Part shown: one piece after another, positions 49,624 to 58,303 of the stretch
Position numbering within the stretch: position 1 is the first letter of the stretch
Layout: every line of letters starts with the position of its first letter
Source of the DNA: Actinacidiphila guanduensis
GTDB lineage: Bacteria > Actinomycetota > Actinomycetes > Streptomycetales > Streptomycetaceae
Assembly (NCBI RefSeq): GCF_900103985.1
Contig: NZ_FNIE01000005.1
Span: 496,001-560,000, forward strand
Reading direction: 5' to 3'
DNA length: 64,000 bases
Translations under genes and position numbers: made by a program
The notes under the pieces: model-generated
Database searches by the model: none
The model's input: only the letters and a program-made list of their open reading frames with translations
What the model was told of the DNA's origin: nothing

Positions 49624-49901
49624 GCGCCGGATCAGCGCCGGACGACCGCGCCGGACGAGCGGGGATGAGCGCGCGCGGTGAGTGCCGGACCGGCGGTGGG
49701 CACGGGCGGGTGACACCTTTCCGACAGCTGTGCCCCTCAATTCGAAGAAACGGGCGGAAACCACCCTTCCGAGTGAACTAGCTCCGTGTAGCGGTCAATT
49801 CACCCTCAGTGCGTAAACATTACCGGGTCGATGTCCCCGGCGGGCTGTCCCCAATCAGCGCGCGCCGGGGGCGCCATCCCACCCGTGGGGGTTCTTCCAC
49901 C
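49624..49901 (+). promoter_or_regulatory. Promoter region of the LAETG-anchored protein gene
   Basis: 278 bases without a gene. The stretch 49735-49825 is unusually AT-rich (CTCAATTCGAAGAAACG, GAACTAGCTCCGTG, TCAATTCACCC, GTAAACATTACCGG) and should contain the promoter. TTCGAA at 49741 is a 6-bp palindrome. No exact -35/-10 pair assigned. Confidence 0.45.
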
Positions 49902-51077
49902 GTGTACCGCACCATCAACTTCCGCCTGCCCGCACGCCGTTCGGCCGCCGCTCTCGGCGCCGCGGCCGCGCTCGCCGCCGGGGCCGGGCTTGCCCTGGCG
50001 CCCGCCGCGCAGGCGGCACCCGCGCACTCCGGGACGACCGGCACGGCCACCGCCACCGTCCTGCGCGCGGGCCTGGACGTGTCGCTGCTGAACAAAACCG
50101 TCGACGTCCCCGTGGACGTGTCCCTGAACGACGTCAAGGCTCCCGCCGAGGCCAAGGAGACCGCGCTCACCGTCACCGTCGGCCACGGCGTCGAGGCCGG
50201 CCGCCCGGTGGACATCCTGCGCGCCTCGGCGGCCACCGCGAACGCCACCGCCGACCGGCACAAGGCCGAGGGGTACGCGAACGTGGCCGCCGCCCGGGTG
50301 CACGTGCCCGGCCTGCCGCTGCTGTCCCTGGTCGCGGTGGACGCCGTGACCTCCAAGGCCACCTGCGAGGCGGGCCACCACCCCACCGCCTCCTCGCACC
50401 TGGCCGGCGTCACCGTGCTCGGGCGCCGGATCGCGCTCAATGCCGTGGGCACCACCCACGTCGCCGTCCCCGGCGTCGGCCAGGTCGACCTCGACCTGAC
50501 CAGCACGACCACCACGTCGGACTTCGCGGCGGCGACCGCGCTCCAACTCAAGGTCCACGTCAACCCGTTGAACCTGGGCGTGGCCGACGTCAGCGGCAGC
50601 GTCACCCTCGCGCAAGCCACCTGCCACACCCCGAAGGGCGGCACCGGCGGCTCCGGCGGGACGTCCGGCGGTGGCGCCAACGGCGGCTCGACCAACGGCG
50701 GTTCGACCAGCGGGAGCGGTGGGACCAATGGCGGCTCCACGAGCGGCAGTTCCGGCGGCTCCACCTCCGGCGGCAGCGCGGGCAGCACGTCCGGCGCGTC
50801 GAACGGGGGGACCAGCGGCGGCGGTTCGAGCTCAGGTTCGGGCGGCACGGGCAGCAGCGGTTCCACCGGCGCCTCGGGCTCCTCCGGTTCGGGAGGCAAC
50901 GCCCAGACCGTCGCCGACTCCTCGCACACCGGCGACCTCGCCGAGACCGGCGCCTCCTCCGCCACGCCCTACCTCGCGGCCGGCGCCGCCGCCCTGGTGG
51001 CCGCGGGAGCCCTGGTGTTCGTGGTGACCGGACGCCGCCGCAAGGCCGCGCGGGGCGCGGGCGAGGCCGACGTGTGA
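49902..51077 (+). CDS. SCO1860-like LAETG sortase-anchored surface protein
   Basis: 391 residues. Signal peptide at 1-~37 (basic start, AAALGAAAALAAGAGLALAPAAQA). A beta-rich domain of ~200 residues (TATATVLRAGLDVSLLNKTVDVPVDVSLNDVKAP ... VSGSVTLAQATCHTP) with two cysteines, then a ~100-residue Gly/Ser/Thr repeat linker, then the sorting signal LAETG, a hydrophobic helix and an RRRKAARG tail. Thus it is linked to the cell wall by a class E-type sortase. It matches the SCO1860 family, whose S. coelicolor gene also neighbours cobalamin genes. GTG 49902 with GGGGG upstream is chosen; upstream codons give a poorer signal peptide. Confidence 0.88.
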   Translation: MYRTINFRLPARRSAAALGAAAALAAGAGLALAPAAQAAPAHSGTTGTATATVLRAGLDVSLLNKTVDVPVDVSLNDVKAPAEAKETALTVTVGHGVEAGRPVDILRASAATANATADRHKAEGYANVAAARVHVPGLPLLSLVAVDAVTSKATCEAGHHPTASSHLAGVTVLGRRIALNAVGTTHVAVPGVGQVDLDLTSTTTTSDFAAATALQLKVHVNPLNLGVADVSGSVTLAQATCHTPKGGTGGSGGTSGGGANGGSTNGGSTSGSGGTNGGSTSGSSGGSTSGGSAGSTSGASNGGTSGGGSSSGSGGTGSSGSTGASGSSGSGGNAQTVADSSHTGDLAETGASSATPYLAAGAAALVAAGALVFVVTGRRRKAARGAGEADV

Positions 51078-51270
51078 TCGCCACAAGGCGGTAACAAGCC
51101 ACGGGGGGCGGCATCGGCGGTGGTGCCGCCCCCCGTACCCTGGTGCCTGCGCACGGCGGCGACCGGGCGGTTCCGAACACGGGTCCGCCGGCCCCGGCGT
51201 GCTGCTGTCTGAGCCCGGCTGCGGGGGAGCAGACACGTATTCGCGCGGTGGGGCACGAGGGCGGGCGGGA

Positions 51271-54200
51271 ATGAGCGACGGGCTGTTCGCGGGCAGGTAC
51301 GACCTCGCGGAGCTGCTCGGCTCCGGCGGAATGGCACGGGTGCACAAGGCCCGCGACACCCGCATGGGCCGTACCGTCGCCATCAAGACGCTGCTGGCCG
51401 ACCTCGCCCAGGACCCCGACGCGCGCCGCCGGTTCGCCCGCGAGGCGCACGCGGCCGGCGCCCTCAACCACCCCGGTATCGTCACCGTCCACGACCAGGA
51501 CGAGGTCCACGACGGCGACACCATCGTGCCGTTCCTCGTCATGGAGTACGTCAGCGGCCGCACCCTGGCCCAACTCGTCCGCGAGCAGGCCCCGTTGGAC
51601 CCCGCGCGGGCGGTGCGCATCACCTGCGACATCCTGGACGCGCTGGCCCACGCGCACGCGCACGGCACAGTCCACCGCGACGTGAAACCCGCCAACGTGA
51701 TGATCACCGACGCGGGCCACCTCAAGGTCACCGACTTCGGCATCGCCCGCGTGCTGGACACCGACACCCGCCTGACCACCGCGGGCTCCTCCATCGGCAC
51801 CCCCAGCTACATGTCGCCCGAGCAGATCAACGGCGGCGACGTGGACGCCCGCAGCGACATCTACGCGGTGGGCTGCGTGCTGACCGAACTCCTCACCGGG
51901 CACCCGCCGTTCCACGACGGCAACCCGCTGAACCTGATGTACCGGCACGTGCACACCGCGCCCCCGGCCCCTTCCGCCGCCAACCCCCGGGTGCCCGCAC
52001 AGCTCGACGCCCTCGTGCTCGCCGCGCTCGCCAAGGACCCGGGCGAACGGCCCGCGGACGCCGGGGTGTTCCGGTCCTCGCTGTGGGCCTGGCTGACCGC
52101 CACCGACGCGCGGACGCTGACCGGCCCGGCCGCCGTCCTGCCCGCCGAGCCCGCCGACCGGCTCCCGCTAGGCAAGCAGACCCCGGCCGCCGACCCCCGC
52201 GCCACCTACGGCGTGGGCACCGCGCTGCCCTCGCTGCCGGCCCAGCCGGCCGCGCCCGAGTCGCCGGCGCAACCCGCCCCGCCCGTACCGTCCATACCCT
52301 CCGCCTCCTCCGCCCCCTCGGCCCCCGCCGCCCCTTCCACGGCGCCGCCGCCCTCGGCCTACGCCCACCCCGGCCCCTACGCGCCGCAGCACACCCCGCC
52401 GCCGAACGGGCCCCGCGCTCCCGAGCACCCCGCCTACTCGCGCAGCCCCCACGTGCCGCTGCCCCCGCCCTACCAGCCCGCCACCCCGCCGCCGGTGAAC
52501 CTCGGCCACGCCGCGGCCGTGCCGCCCGTGCCCCCGGCCCGGGGCTGGAGCACCCGCCGCAAGGTGCTCACCGGCGTGGCCGGGGTGGCGGTGGCCGGGA
52601 TCACCGTGTCAGTGGTGCTCGCCACCGGCGCCCTCAGCGGCGGCGGCCACCCGCACCACGACCCCACGCCGGGCCCCACGCACGCCGTCTCGGACGCGCT
52701 GGCCCGGCACGGCGGGGTCGCCGGCAGCGGCTACAACGGCGGGGTGAACGGCGTGGTCCGCGCCTCCAGCCGCAAGGGCGGCACCGTGCGGATCGCCGCG
52801 GCCTACCTCGACACGAGCATGCTGGACCCCGCGGACACCTACAACACCTCCGACTGGAACATCCAGCGGCTGCTGCTGCGCAAGCTCGTGGACTACGCCC
52901 CCGCGCCCGGCGACAAGGGCCGCAAGCTGCTGCCCGACCTCGCCACGAACACCGGCGAGGTCGGCCCGGACGGCCTGACCTGGACGTACCACCTCAAATC
53001 CGGGCTGCGCTTCCAGGACGGCTCGCCGATCACCTCCAAGGACATCAAGTACGGCGTCGAGCGCACCTTCGACCGCAGCGTGCACCCGGGCGGCCCCTCG
53101 TACTTCCCCGACCTGCTGGACGAGGGCCAGAACTACCCGGGCCCGTACAAGGACCCCGATCCGTCCAAGCTGGGGCTGCACTCGGTGACCACCCCCGACG
53201 ACTCCACCATCGTCTTCAAACTCGCCAAGCCGGACAGCGACTTCCCCTACATCCTGGCCATGTCGATCGGCGCGCCCGTGCCGCAGGCCGCCGACACCGA
53301 CGGCGGCCGGGGCTTCGAGACCCACCTGGTGGCCAGCGGCCCCTACGAGGTGGGCAGTTACGACCCGGGCAAGTCCCTGCACCTGGTGCGCAACCCCGAG
53401 TGGAGCCAGGCCACCGACCCCATCCGCACCCAACTGCCCTACGCCTTCGACGTGAAGGTCTACGCCACCCAGGACGAGGTCGAGCAGGCGCTCCTCGACG
53501 GCAACGCCGACCTGGACTTCGCCGCCTCGCTGCTCAGCAGCGGTACCCAGCAGGAGATCGTCGACGACCCGCGGAAGAAGGCGGACACCGACGCCGCCTA
53601 CAGCGGCGCGACCCGCTTCCTGAGCCTGCAGACCGACGTGGCCCCCTTCTCGAACGCGGACTGCCGCAAGGCCGTGGAGTTCGCCGTGGACCGCTCGGCG
53701 GTGCGGACCGCGCTCGGCGGCCAGTACGCGGGCGGCGACGTGGCCACCACCATGCTGCCGCCCACCGACGACAGCTACGACCCGTCCGCCGCCCCCTACA
53801 CCGGGCACGACGGCACGCCGGACATCGCCGCCGCCAAGACGCACTTGGCCGCCTGCGGCAAACCGGGGGGCTTCTCCGTCACCCTCGCCTCGGTCTCCAG
53901 CACCACCTCGCGCAGCGACGCCGCCGTGGAGGCCATCGCCGACTCCCTGGCGAGGGCCGGCATCACCGTGAAGCTCAAGAAGCTGAGCGCCACGGACTTC
54001 TACGACACCCTGCTCGACCCCGCCAAGCTGAAGAAGTCCGGCTGGGGCATCGCCTACACCTCCTGGGCCGCCGACTGGCCCACTGGCGGCGGCTTCCTGC
54101 GCGAACTCGTGGAGCCGGGCGGCGCCGCCAACTACCCCGGCCTGCGCGACACCCAGCTCACCGGCATGGTCGACCAGGCCGACGACCAGACCAGCCCGGC

Positions 54201-54369
54201 CGCCGCGGCCCAGGAGTGGACGAAGATCGACGCGCGTCTGATGCAGGACGCGGTGTACGTCCCGCTGGTCTACGACCGCCACTTGGTCTACCGCGGCCCC
54301 CACCTCACCAACGTCTACCAGCACCAGGTGATCGGGGGCATCGACCTGAGCGCGCTGGGAGCGGCGTGA
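51271..54369 (+). CDS. Ser/Thr protein kinase fused to an extracellular oligopeptide-binding domain
   Basis: 1032 residues in three parts. Residues 1-~270 are a PknB-type kinase: LLGSGGMARV P-loop, Lys39 in VAIK, His135-Arg-Asp137 in HRDVKPANV, Asp155-Phe-Gly, and GTPSYMSPEQ. All catalytic residues are present. After a ~150-residue Pro/Ala linker comes one membrane helix (~431-455). Residues ~480-1032 are a family 5 solute-binding protein (GGTVRIAAAYLDTSMLDPADTYN; LTWTYHLKSGLRFQDGSPITSKDIKYGVERTFD; TLLDPAKLKKSGWGIAYTSWAADWPTGGGFL), the OppA/DppA type that binds peptides. So the protein is laid out as a receptor kinase that reads an outside peptide or similar solute. ATG 51271 has GGCGGGA upstream. 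No transporter genes are adjacent. Confidence 0.88.
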   Translation: MSDGLFAGRYDLAELLGSGGMARVHKARDTRMGRTVAIKTLLADLAQDPDARRRFAREAHAAGALNHPGIVTVHDQDEVHDGDTIVPFLVMEYVSGRTLAQLVREQAPLDPARAVRITCDILDALAHAHAHGTVHRDVKPANVMITDAGHLKVTDFGIARVLDTDTRLTTAGSSIGTPSYMSPEQINGGDVDARSDIYAVGCVLTELLTGHPPFHDGNPLNLMYRHVHTAPPAPSAANPRVPAQLDALVLAALAKDPGERPADAGVFRSSLWAWLTATDARTLTGPAAVLPAEPADRLPLGKQTPAADPRATYGVGTALPSLPAQPAAPESPAQPAPPVPSIPSASSAPSAPAAPSTAPPPSAYAHPGPYAPQHTPPPNGPRAPEHPAYSRSPHVPLPPPYQPATPPPVNLGHAAAVPPVPPARGWSTRRKVLTGVAGVAVAGITVSVVLATGALSGGGHPHHDPTPGPTHAVSDALARHGGVAGSGYNGGVNGVVRASSRKGGTVRIAAAYLDTSMLDPADTYNTSDWNIQRLLLRKLVDYAPAPGDKGRKLLPDLATNTGEVGPDGLTWTYHLKSGLRFQDGSPITSKDIKYGVERTFDRSVHPGGPSYFPDLLDEGQNYPGPYKDPDPSKLGLHSVTTPDDSTIVFKLAKPDSDFPYILAMSIGAPVPQAADTDGGRGFETHLVASGPYEVGSYDPGKSLHLVRNPEWSQATDPIRTQLPYAFDVKVYATQDEVEQALLDGNADLDFAASLLSSGTQQEIVDDPRKKADTDAAYSGATRFLSLQTDVAPFSNADCRKAVEFAVDRSAVRTALGGQYAGGDVATTMLPPTDDSYDPSAAPYTGHDGTPDIAAAKTHLAACGKPGGFSVTLASVSSTTSRSDAAVEAIADSLARAGITVKLKKLSATDFYDTLLDPAKLKKSGWGIAYTSWAADWPTGGGFLRELVEPGGAANYPGLRDTQLTGMVDQADDQTSPAAAAQEWTKIDARLMQDAVYVPLVYDRHLVYRGPHLTNVYQHQVIGGIDLSALGAA

Positions 54370-54516
54370 GGGGTGCCGCTTCGTGCCCGGGGCCGCGGAT
54401 GCGTGCGGCGGCTGGCGGGACCGACGCCGGCGGGCCGGGTGCGGCATGCGGGCCGGGCTCGGCGGCGACGGTGGGGGCCGTACGCCTGCTGTGTGCGGCG
54501 GGCGGTGGGGCCGGGC

Positions 54517-55569
54517 TCAGCGGGCCGGGCGCGGGGGCATCGCTGCGGCGAGGGCCGCGGTGAAGGCGTCGGTTGTGGGGCGGTCACGGACGGCGATCCG
54601 CAGCCACTGCGGGCCGAGGCCGGGGAAGGTGTCCGCACGGCGTACCGCGTAGCCCGCCGTCCGCAGCCGTTCCCGGACGTCGAGCGCGTCCGGCACCCGG
54701 ACCAGGACGAAGGGCCCGGCGGGCGCCGCGACGGCGGACTCGACGCCCGGGACGTCCGCCAACCGCCGCAGCAGGTAGGCGCGGTCCGCCGCGATCCGCT
54801 CGGCCGCCCGTGCCGCCTCGGCCAGCGCGTGCGGCGCCATGCACGCCTCGGCCGCGACCAGTGCCGGGGTCGAGACCGGCCACAGCGGCTGGGCCGCGGC
54901 GAGCGCGGTCACCGTCCCGGCACCGGCGAGCACGTAGCCGACCCGCAGCCCCGCCAGGCCCCACGTCTTGGTGAGGCTGCGGAGCACCACCAGCCCAGGG
55001 ACCTCGCGGGCGTCCGCCAGCGACTCCTTCTCGCCCGGCACCGCGTCCATGAACGCCTCGTCCACCACCAGGGTCCGGCCCGGACGGGCCAACTTCCTTA
55101 TCAGCGCGGCCGGGTGGAGCACAGAGGTGGGGTTCGTGGGGTTGCCCAGCACGACGAGGTCCGCGTCCTGCGGGATGCGGGCCGGGTCGAGCCGGAAGCC
55201 CTCGGCGGGGTCGAGCAGGACGCGGTCCACCGCGTGGCCCGCCGCGAGCAGGGCGGCTTCCGGCTCGGTGAACTGCGGGTGGACCATGACCGCGTGCCGC
55301 GGGCGCAGGGTCCGGGCGAGCAGGACGAATGCCTCCGCGGCTCCCGCCGTGAGCAGGACCTCCTCGCTCGGCCTGCCGTGGCGCGCGGCCACCGCGCTGC
55401 GGGCCGCTGTGCCGTCCGGGTAGGCGGCGAGTCCCGCCACCGCGGCGGTGAGGCGTTCGGCGAGCCACGAAGGGGGCGTCCCCGTACGGACGTTCACCGC
55501 GAGGTCGGTCAGGCCGTCGGCGATCTCCGCGTCACCGTGGTGCCGCAGATCGGGCTCTTCGGGGGCCAC
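54517..55569 (-). CDS. cobC: Rv2231c-type PLP protein CobC
   Basis: 350 residues, class I/II aminotransferase fold. The PLP lysine lies in LRSLTKTWGLAGLRVGYVLAG; NPTNPTS, VVDEAFMDAVPGE and the final PFVLVRVPDALDVRERLRTAGYAVRRADTFPGLGPQWLRIAVRD match histidinol-phosphate aminotransferase relatives such as threonine-phosphate decarboxylase. The Rv2231c/CobC group supplies or modifies the aminopropanol arm of cobalamin. GTG 55569 has GAGGAG upstream. It is the last gene of the cobalamin series but separated from the others by a 234-base repeat-containing gap, so it may have its own promoter. Confidence 0.85.
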   Translation of the reverse strand: MAPEEPDLRHHGDAEIADGLTDLAVNVRTGTPPSWLAERLTAAVAGLAAYPDGTAARSAVAARHGRPSEEVLLTAGAAEAFVLLARTLRPRHAVMVHPQFTEPEAALLAAGHAVDRVLLDPAEGFRLDPARIPQDADLVVLGNPTNPTSVLHPAALIRKLARPGRTLVVDEAFMDAVPGEKESLADAREVPGLVVLRSLTKTWGLAGLRVGYVLAGAGTVTALAAAQPLWPVSTPALVAAEACMAPHALAEAARAAERIAADRAYLLRRLADVPGVESAVAAPAGPFVLVRVPDALDVRERLRTAGYAVRRADTFPGLGPQWLRIAVRDRPTTDAFTAALAAAMPPRPAR

Positions 55570-55652
55570 GGGGTTGCTCCTCTCGGGTCACGGGGGCTAC
55601 GGGGGTGGCGGGTCCTCTCCGTCCCCGGCCGCCGGGTCGGTCCTCAGCTGGG

Positions 55653-55805
55653 CGCGCAGTTCCCCGCGCCCCTCGGGGTGCGGGGTGCCCGTTGCGCGTC
55701 GTTGCCGGCTGCCGGCCTGCTCCCGGCCGGGCGCGCAGTTCCCCGCGCCCCTTGCGGGGTCCCGTCTGCCTGGCGGGGCTCTGTGCCGTGCTGAGGCCGG
55801 TGGTC
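55653..55805. repeat. Dispersed intergenic repeat module, two more core copies
   Basis: Core CGCGCAGTTCCCCGCGCCCC at 55653-55672 and again at 55732-55751. The second is followed by GGGGTCCCGTCTGCC and, near 55796, GGCCGGTGGTC, the same ordered words as at 43.88-43.97 kb. The gap 55570-55803 holds no gene. Confidence 0.8.
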
Positions 55806-56214
55806 ACTTCTGGGGCTCCTCTGGCGGAGCAGTTCCTCGCGTCCCTTCGGGGGGTTCGGGGGTGGCTATGGCCAGCGTGGTGTGGGGGCCTTTTTGTTTG
55901 GGGAGGGCGAGGTGGGGGGTGGGGGCGGCGGCCAGGAGGGCGGCGGCTTCGGCTACCGAGGGGGTGGCGAGGTGGGGGAGGGCGGCCGGGGTGGGGACCG
56001 CGATCGCGGCGAGGGCCGCGGCGGGGTACGTGAGGATCGGGACCCTCAGGGCGCGGGCCGTCGCGGCGATGGCGGGGTGGGTCTCCTTGCCGGCCAGGGT
56101 GGCCAACGCGGCGACCTCGCCCGGGACTCGGGCGAGGGCCGTACGGAGGAGGGTGGCGAGCTCCTCGGGGGTGGCCGAACTGCTCGCGCCCACACCGACG
56201 TAGAGCGTGGTCAC
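55804..56214 (-). CDS. CobE / CbiG C-terminal-like cobalamin biosynthesis protein
   Basis: 136 residues. LYVGVGASSSATPEELATLLRTAL, VAALATLAGKETHPAIAATARALRVPILTYPAAAL and TPSVAEAAALLAAA match the CobE/CbiG C-terminal domain, which acts in corrin ring contraction steps. The N-terminal CbiG domains are absent, as in stand-alone CobE. GTG 56214 overlaps the cobB stop (GTGA), so it is translationally coupled. Short Pro-rich tail. The symbol is left blank because CobE and CbiG-C cannot be told apart here. Confidence 0.75.
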   Translation of the reverse strand: MTTLYVGVGASSSATPEELATLLRTALARVPGEVAALATLAGKETHPAIAATARALRVPILTYPAAALAAIAVPTPAALPHLATPSVAEAAALLAAAPTPHLALPKQKGPHTTLAIATPEPPEGTRGTAPPEEPQK

Positions 56215-57710
56215 CGTGGGGTCCGGGCGATGGCGCAGGCGGTCACGAAGCGGTGGGGGAGGGATGGGTCGGCGGCCCAGTGCGTGTGCAGATAGGACGC
56301 GTGCAGGCGGGCCTGGACGAAGCCCTCGGTACGGCGTTCCGGCCGTACCAGGCCCCACGCCGGGTCCGGGCCCGCGCCCGGCTCGACCCGCGTGCGGTGG
56401 AACTCGTGGCCCCTCATACGGGTGCCCGCGGCGGCGAGCACGCTGCCGGTCACGGCGACCGCCTCGCGGTAGCCGAGGGTGAGCCGTTCGGTCATCGCGG
56501 CCTTCGCGGGCACCACCCCGCACATCGGGTGTCCGTCCAACTCCCGTACGAGGTAGAGCAGTCCGGCGCACTCGGCGGCGATCGGACCGGTGAACGCGGC
56601 GACGTGGCGGCGCAGCGAGGCATTGGCCGACAACTGCGGCCCGTACACCTCGGGGAAGCCGCCGCCGATCACCAACCCGGCGGTGCCCTCGGGGAGTTCC
56701 TCGTCGTCCAGCGGGTCGAAGCCCACGACCTCAGCGCCCGAGGCGGCGAGCAGTTCCTCGTGCTCGGCGTAGGCGAAGGTGAAGGCCGCGCCCCGCGCCA
56801 CAGCGACGACAGGACGCGCGAGCCGGCGGCTGGGCTCCGCGAATTCCGGCTCCACGAGGGGTGCTCGTGCGGCCACCGCCGCGAACGCCGCTTCCGTGGA
56901 TCCTGCCGCGGTGGGGGGTGCTCCCGGGGAGCCCGCGTTCGCGGTTCCTGCCCCCGCGGAGGCCGCCCGGGCCATCGCCGCCTCGGCTGCCGGGTCCCAC
57001 GGGGTGGCGGTCAGGGGCGGGGCCGAGCGGGCCAGGGAGAGCAGCGCGGGGAGGTCGCAGGCCGCGGAGACGCGGTCGCCTACTGCTCGTGTCCAGGCTG
57101 CTGCCTCGGTGGCGCGTTCGGTGGCCGGGATCAGTCCCAGGTGGCGGGCGGGGACGCCGAGGACGTCGTCGCGGCGCAGGACGCCGAGGACGGGGACGCC
57201 GGACTCCTCCAGGGCCTTGCGCAGGATCGCCTCGTGGCGGTCGGAGCCGACCTTGTTGAGGATCACCCCGCCGAGGCGGACGGCGGTGTCGAAGGAGGCG
57301 AAGCCGTGCACGAGGGCGGCCACCGAACGCGCCTGCGCGGAGGCGTCGACCACCAGCACGACGGGCGCCCGCAGCAGCTTGGCCACGTGCGCGGTGGAAG
57401 CGGTCTCGCCCAGGCCGGCCGCACCGTCGAAGAGCCCCATCACGCCCTCGACCACGGCGAGTTCGCAGCCGCGGGCGCCGTGCAGGAAGAGCGGGGCGAT
57501 CCGCTCGGGCCCGCACAGGTAGGGGTCGAGGTTGCGGCCGGGGCGGCCGGTGGCGAGCGCGTGGTAGCCGGGGTCGATGTAGTCGGGGCCCACCTTGTGC
57601 GGGGAGACCGCCAGGCCGCGCGCGGCGAAGGCGGCCATCAGCCCGGTGGCCACCGTGGTCTTGCCGCTGCGCGAGGAGGGCGCGGCCACCACCAGCCGCG
57701 GCACGCTCAC
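56211..57710 (-). CDS. cobB: Cobyrinate a,c-diamide synthase CobB
   Basis: 499 residues. Amidates the a and c side chains of the corrin ring with glutamine and ATP. The N-terminal P-loop is APSSRSGKTTVATGLMAA; PHKVGPDYIDPGYH and VEGVMGLFDG are family marks. The C-terminal glutaminase domain has AAECAGLLYLVREL with the nucleophile Cys and GHEFHRTRV with the His. A ~50-residue Ala/Gly/Pro insertion sits between the two domains. The GTG at 57710 overlaps the cobO stop (GTGA). Part of the cobalamin operon. Confidence 0.93.
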   Translation of the reverse strand: MSVPRLVVAAPSSRSGKTTVATGLMAAFAARGLAVSPHKVGPDYIDPGYHALATGRPGRNLDPYLCGPERIAPLFLHGARGCELAVVEGVMGLFDGAAGLGETASTAHVAKLLRAPVVLVVDASAQARSVAALVHGFASFDTAVRLGGVILNKVGSDRHEAILRKALEESGVPVLGVLRRDDVLGVPARHLGLIPATERATEAAAWTRAVGDRVSAACDLPALLSLARSAPPLTATPWDPAAEAAMARAASAGAGTANAGSPGAPPTAAGSTEAAFAAVAARAPLVEPEFAEPSRRLARPVVAVARGAAFTFAYAEHEELLAASGAEVVGFDPLDDEELPEGTAGLVIGGGFPEVYGPQLSANASLRRHVAAFTGPIAAECAGLLYLVRELDGHPMCGVVPAKAAMTERLTLGYREAVAVTGSVLAAAGTRMRGHEFHRTRVEPGAGPDPAWGLVRPERRTEGFVQARLHASYLHTHWAADPSLPHRFVTACAIARTPR

Positions 57711-58303
57711 CACTCGATCCCCCGCTGCCCCTTCTGGCCGGTGTCCATCGGGTGCTTCACCTTGCCCATCTCGGTCACCAGGTCGGCGGCGTCGAGGAGT
57801 TCGGCGGGTGCGTTGCGCCCGGTGACCACCACGTGCTGGGTCCCCGGCCGCTCGCGCAGCACCTCGACGACCTCGGCGACCGGCACCCAGCCCCAGTGCA
57901 TCGGGTAGGCGAACTCGTCGAGCACGTAGAGCCGGTAGGTCTCGGCGGCCAGATCCCGCTTGACCTGCTCCCAGCCCTCGCGGGCGGCCTCCTCGCTGGA
58001 GGCGAGGTCGCGCTGCACCCACGACCAGCCCTCGCCCATCTTGTGCCAGGCCACGCTGCCGCCCTCGCCGGAGGCGCCCAGCACCCGCAGCGCCCGCTCC
58101 TCGCCCACCTTCCACTTCGCGGACTTCACGAACTGGAACACCCCCACCGGCCAGCCCTGGTTCCAGGCCCGCAGCGCGAGCCCGAAGGCGGCCGTCGACT
58201 TGCCCTTGCCCGGCCCGGTGTGCACGATCACCAGCGGCCGGTTCCGCCGCTGACGGGTCGTCAGCCCGTCCTCCGGCACCACGCTCGGCTTCCCCTGCGG
58301 CAT
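57707..58303 (-). CDS. cobO: Cob(I)yrinic acid a,c-diamide adenosyltransferase CobO
   Basis: 198 residues, CobA/CobO type. Adds the adenosyl group to the cobalt. P-loop GPGKGKSTAAFGLALRAWNQGW, QFVKSAKWKVGEERAL, WSWVQRD, YRLYVLDEFAYPMHWGWV and VVTGRNAPAELLDAADLVTEM are all family motifs. It starts one base inside the chlD-like stop (TGATG) and overlaps cobB by four bases. A secure call. Confidence 0.95.
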   Translation of the reverse strand: MPQGKPSVVPEDGLTTRQRRNRPLVIVHTGPGKGKSTAAFGLALRAWNQGWPVGVFQFVKSAKWKVGEERALRVLGASGEGGSVAWHKMGEGWSWVQRDLASSEEAAREGWEQVKRDLAAETYRLYVLDEFAYPMHWGWVPVAEVVEVLRERPGTQHVVVTGRNAPAELLDAADLVTEMGKVKHPMDTGQKGQRGIEW

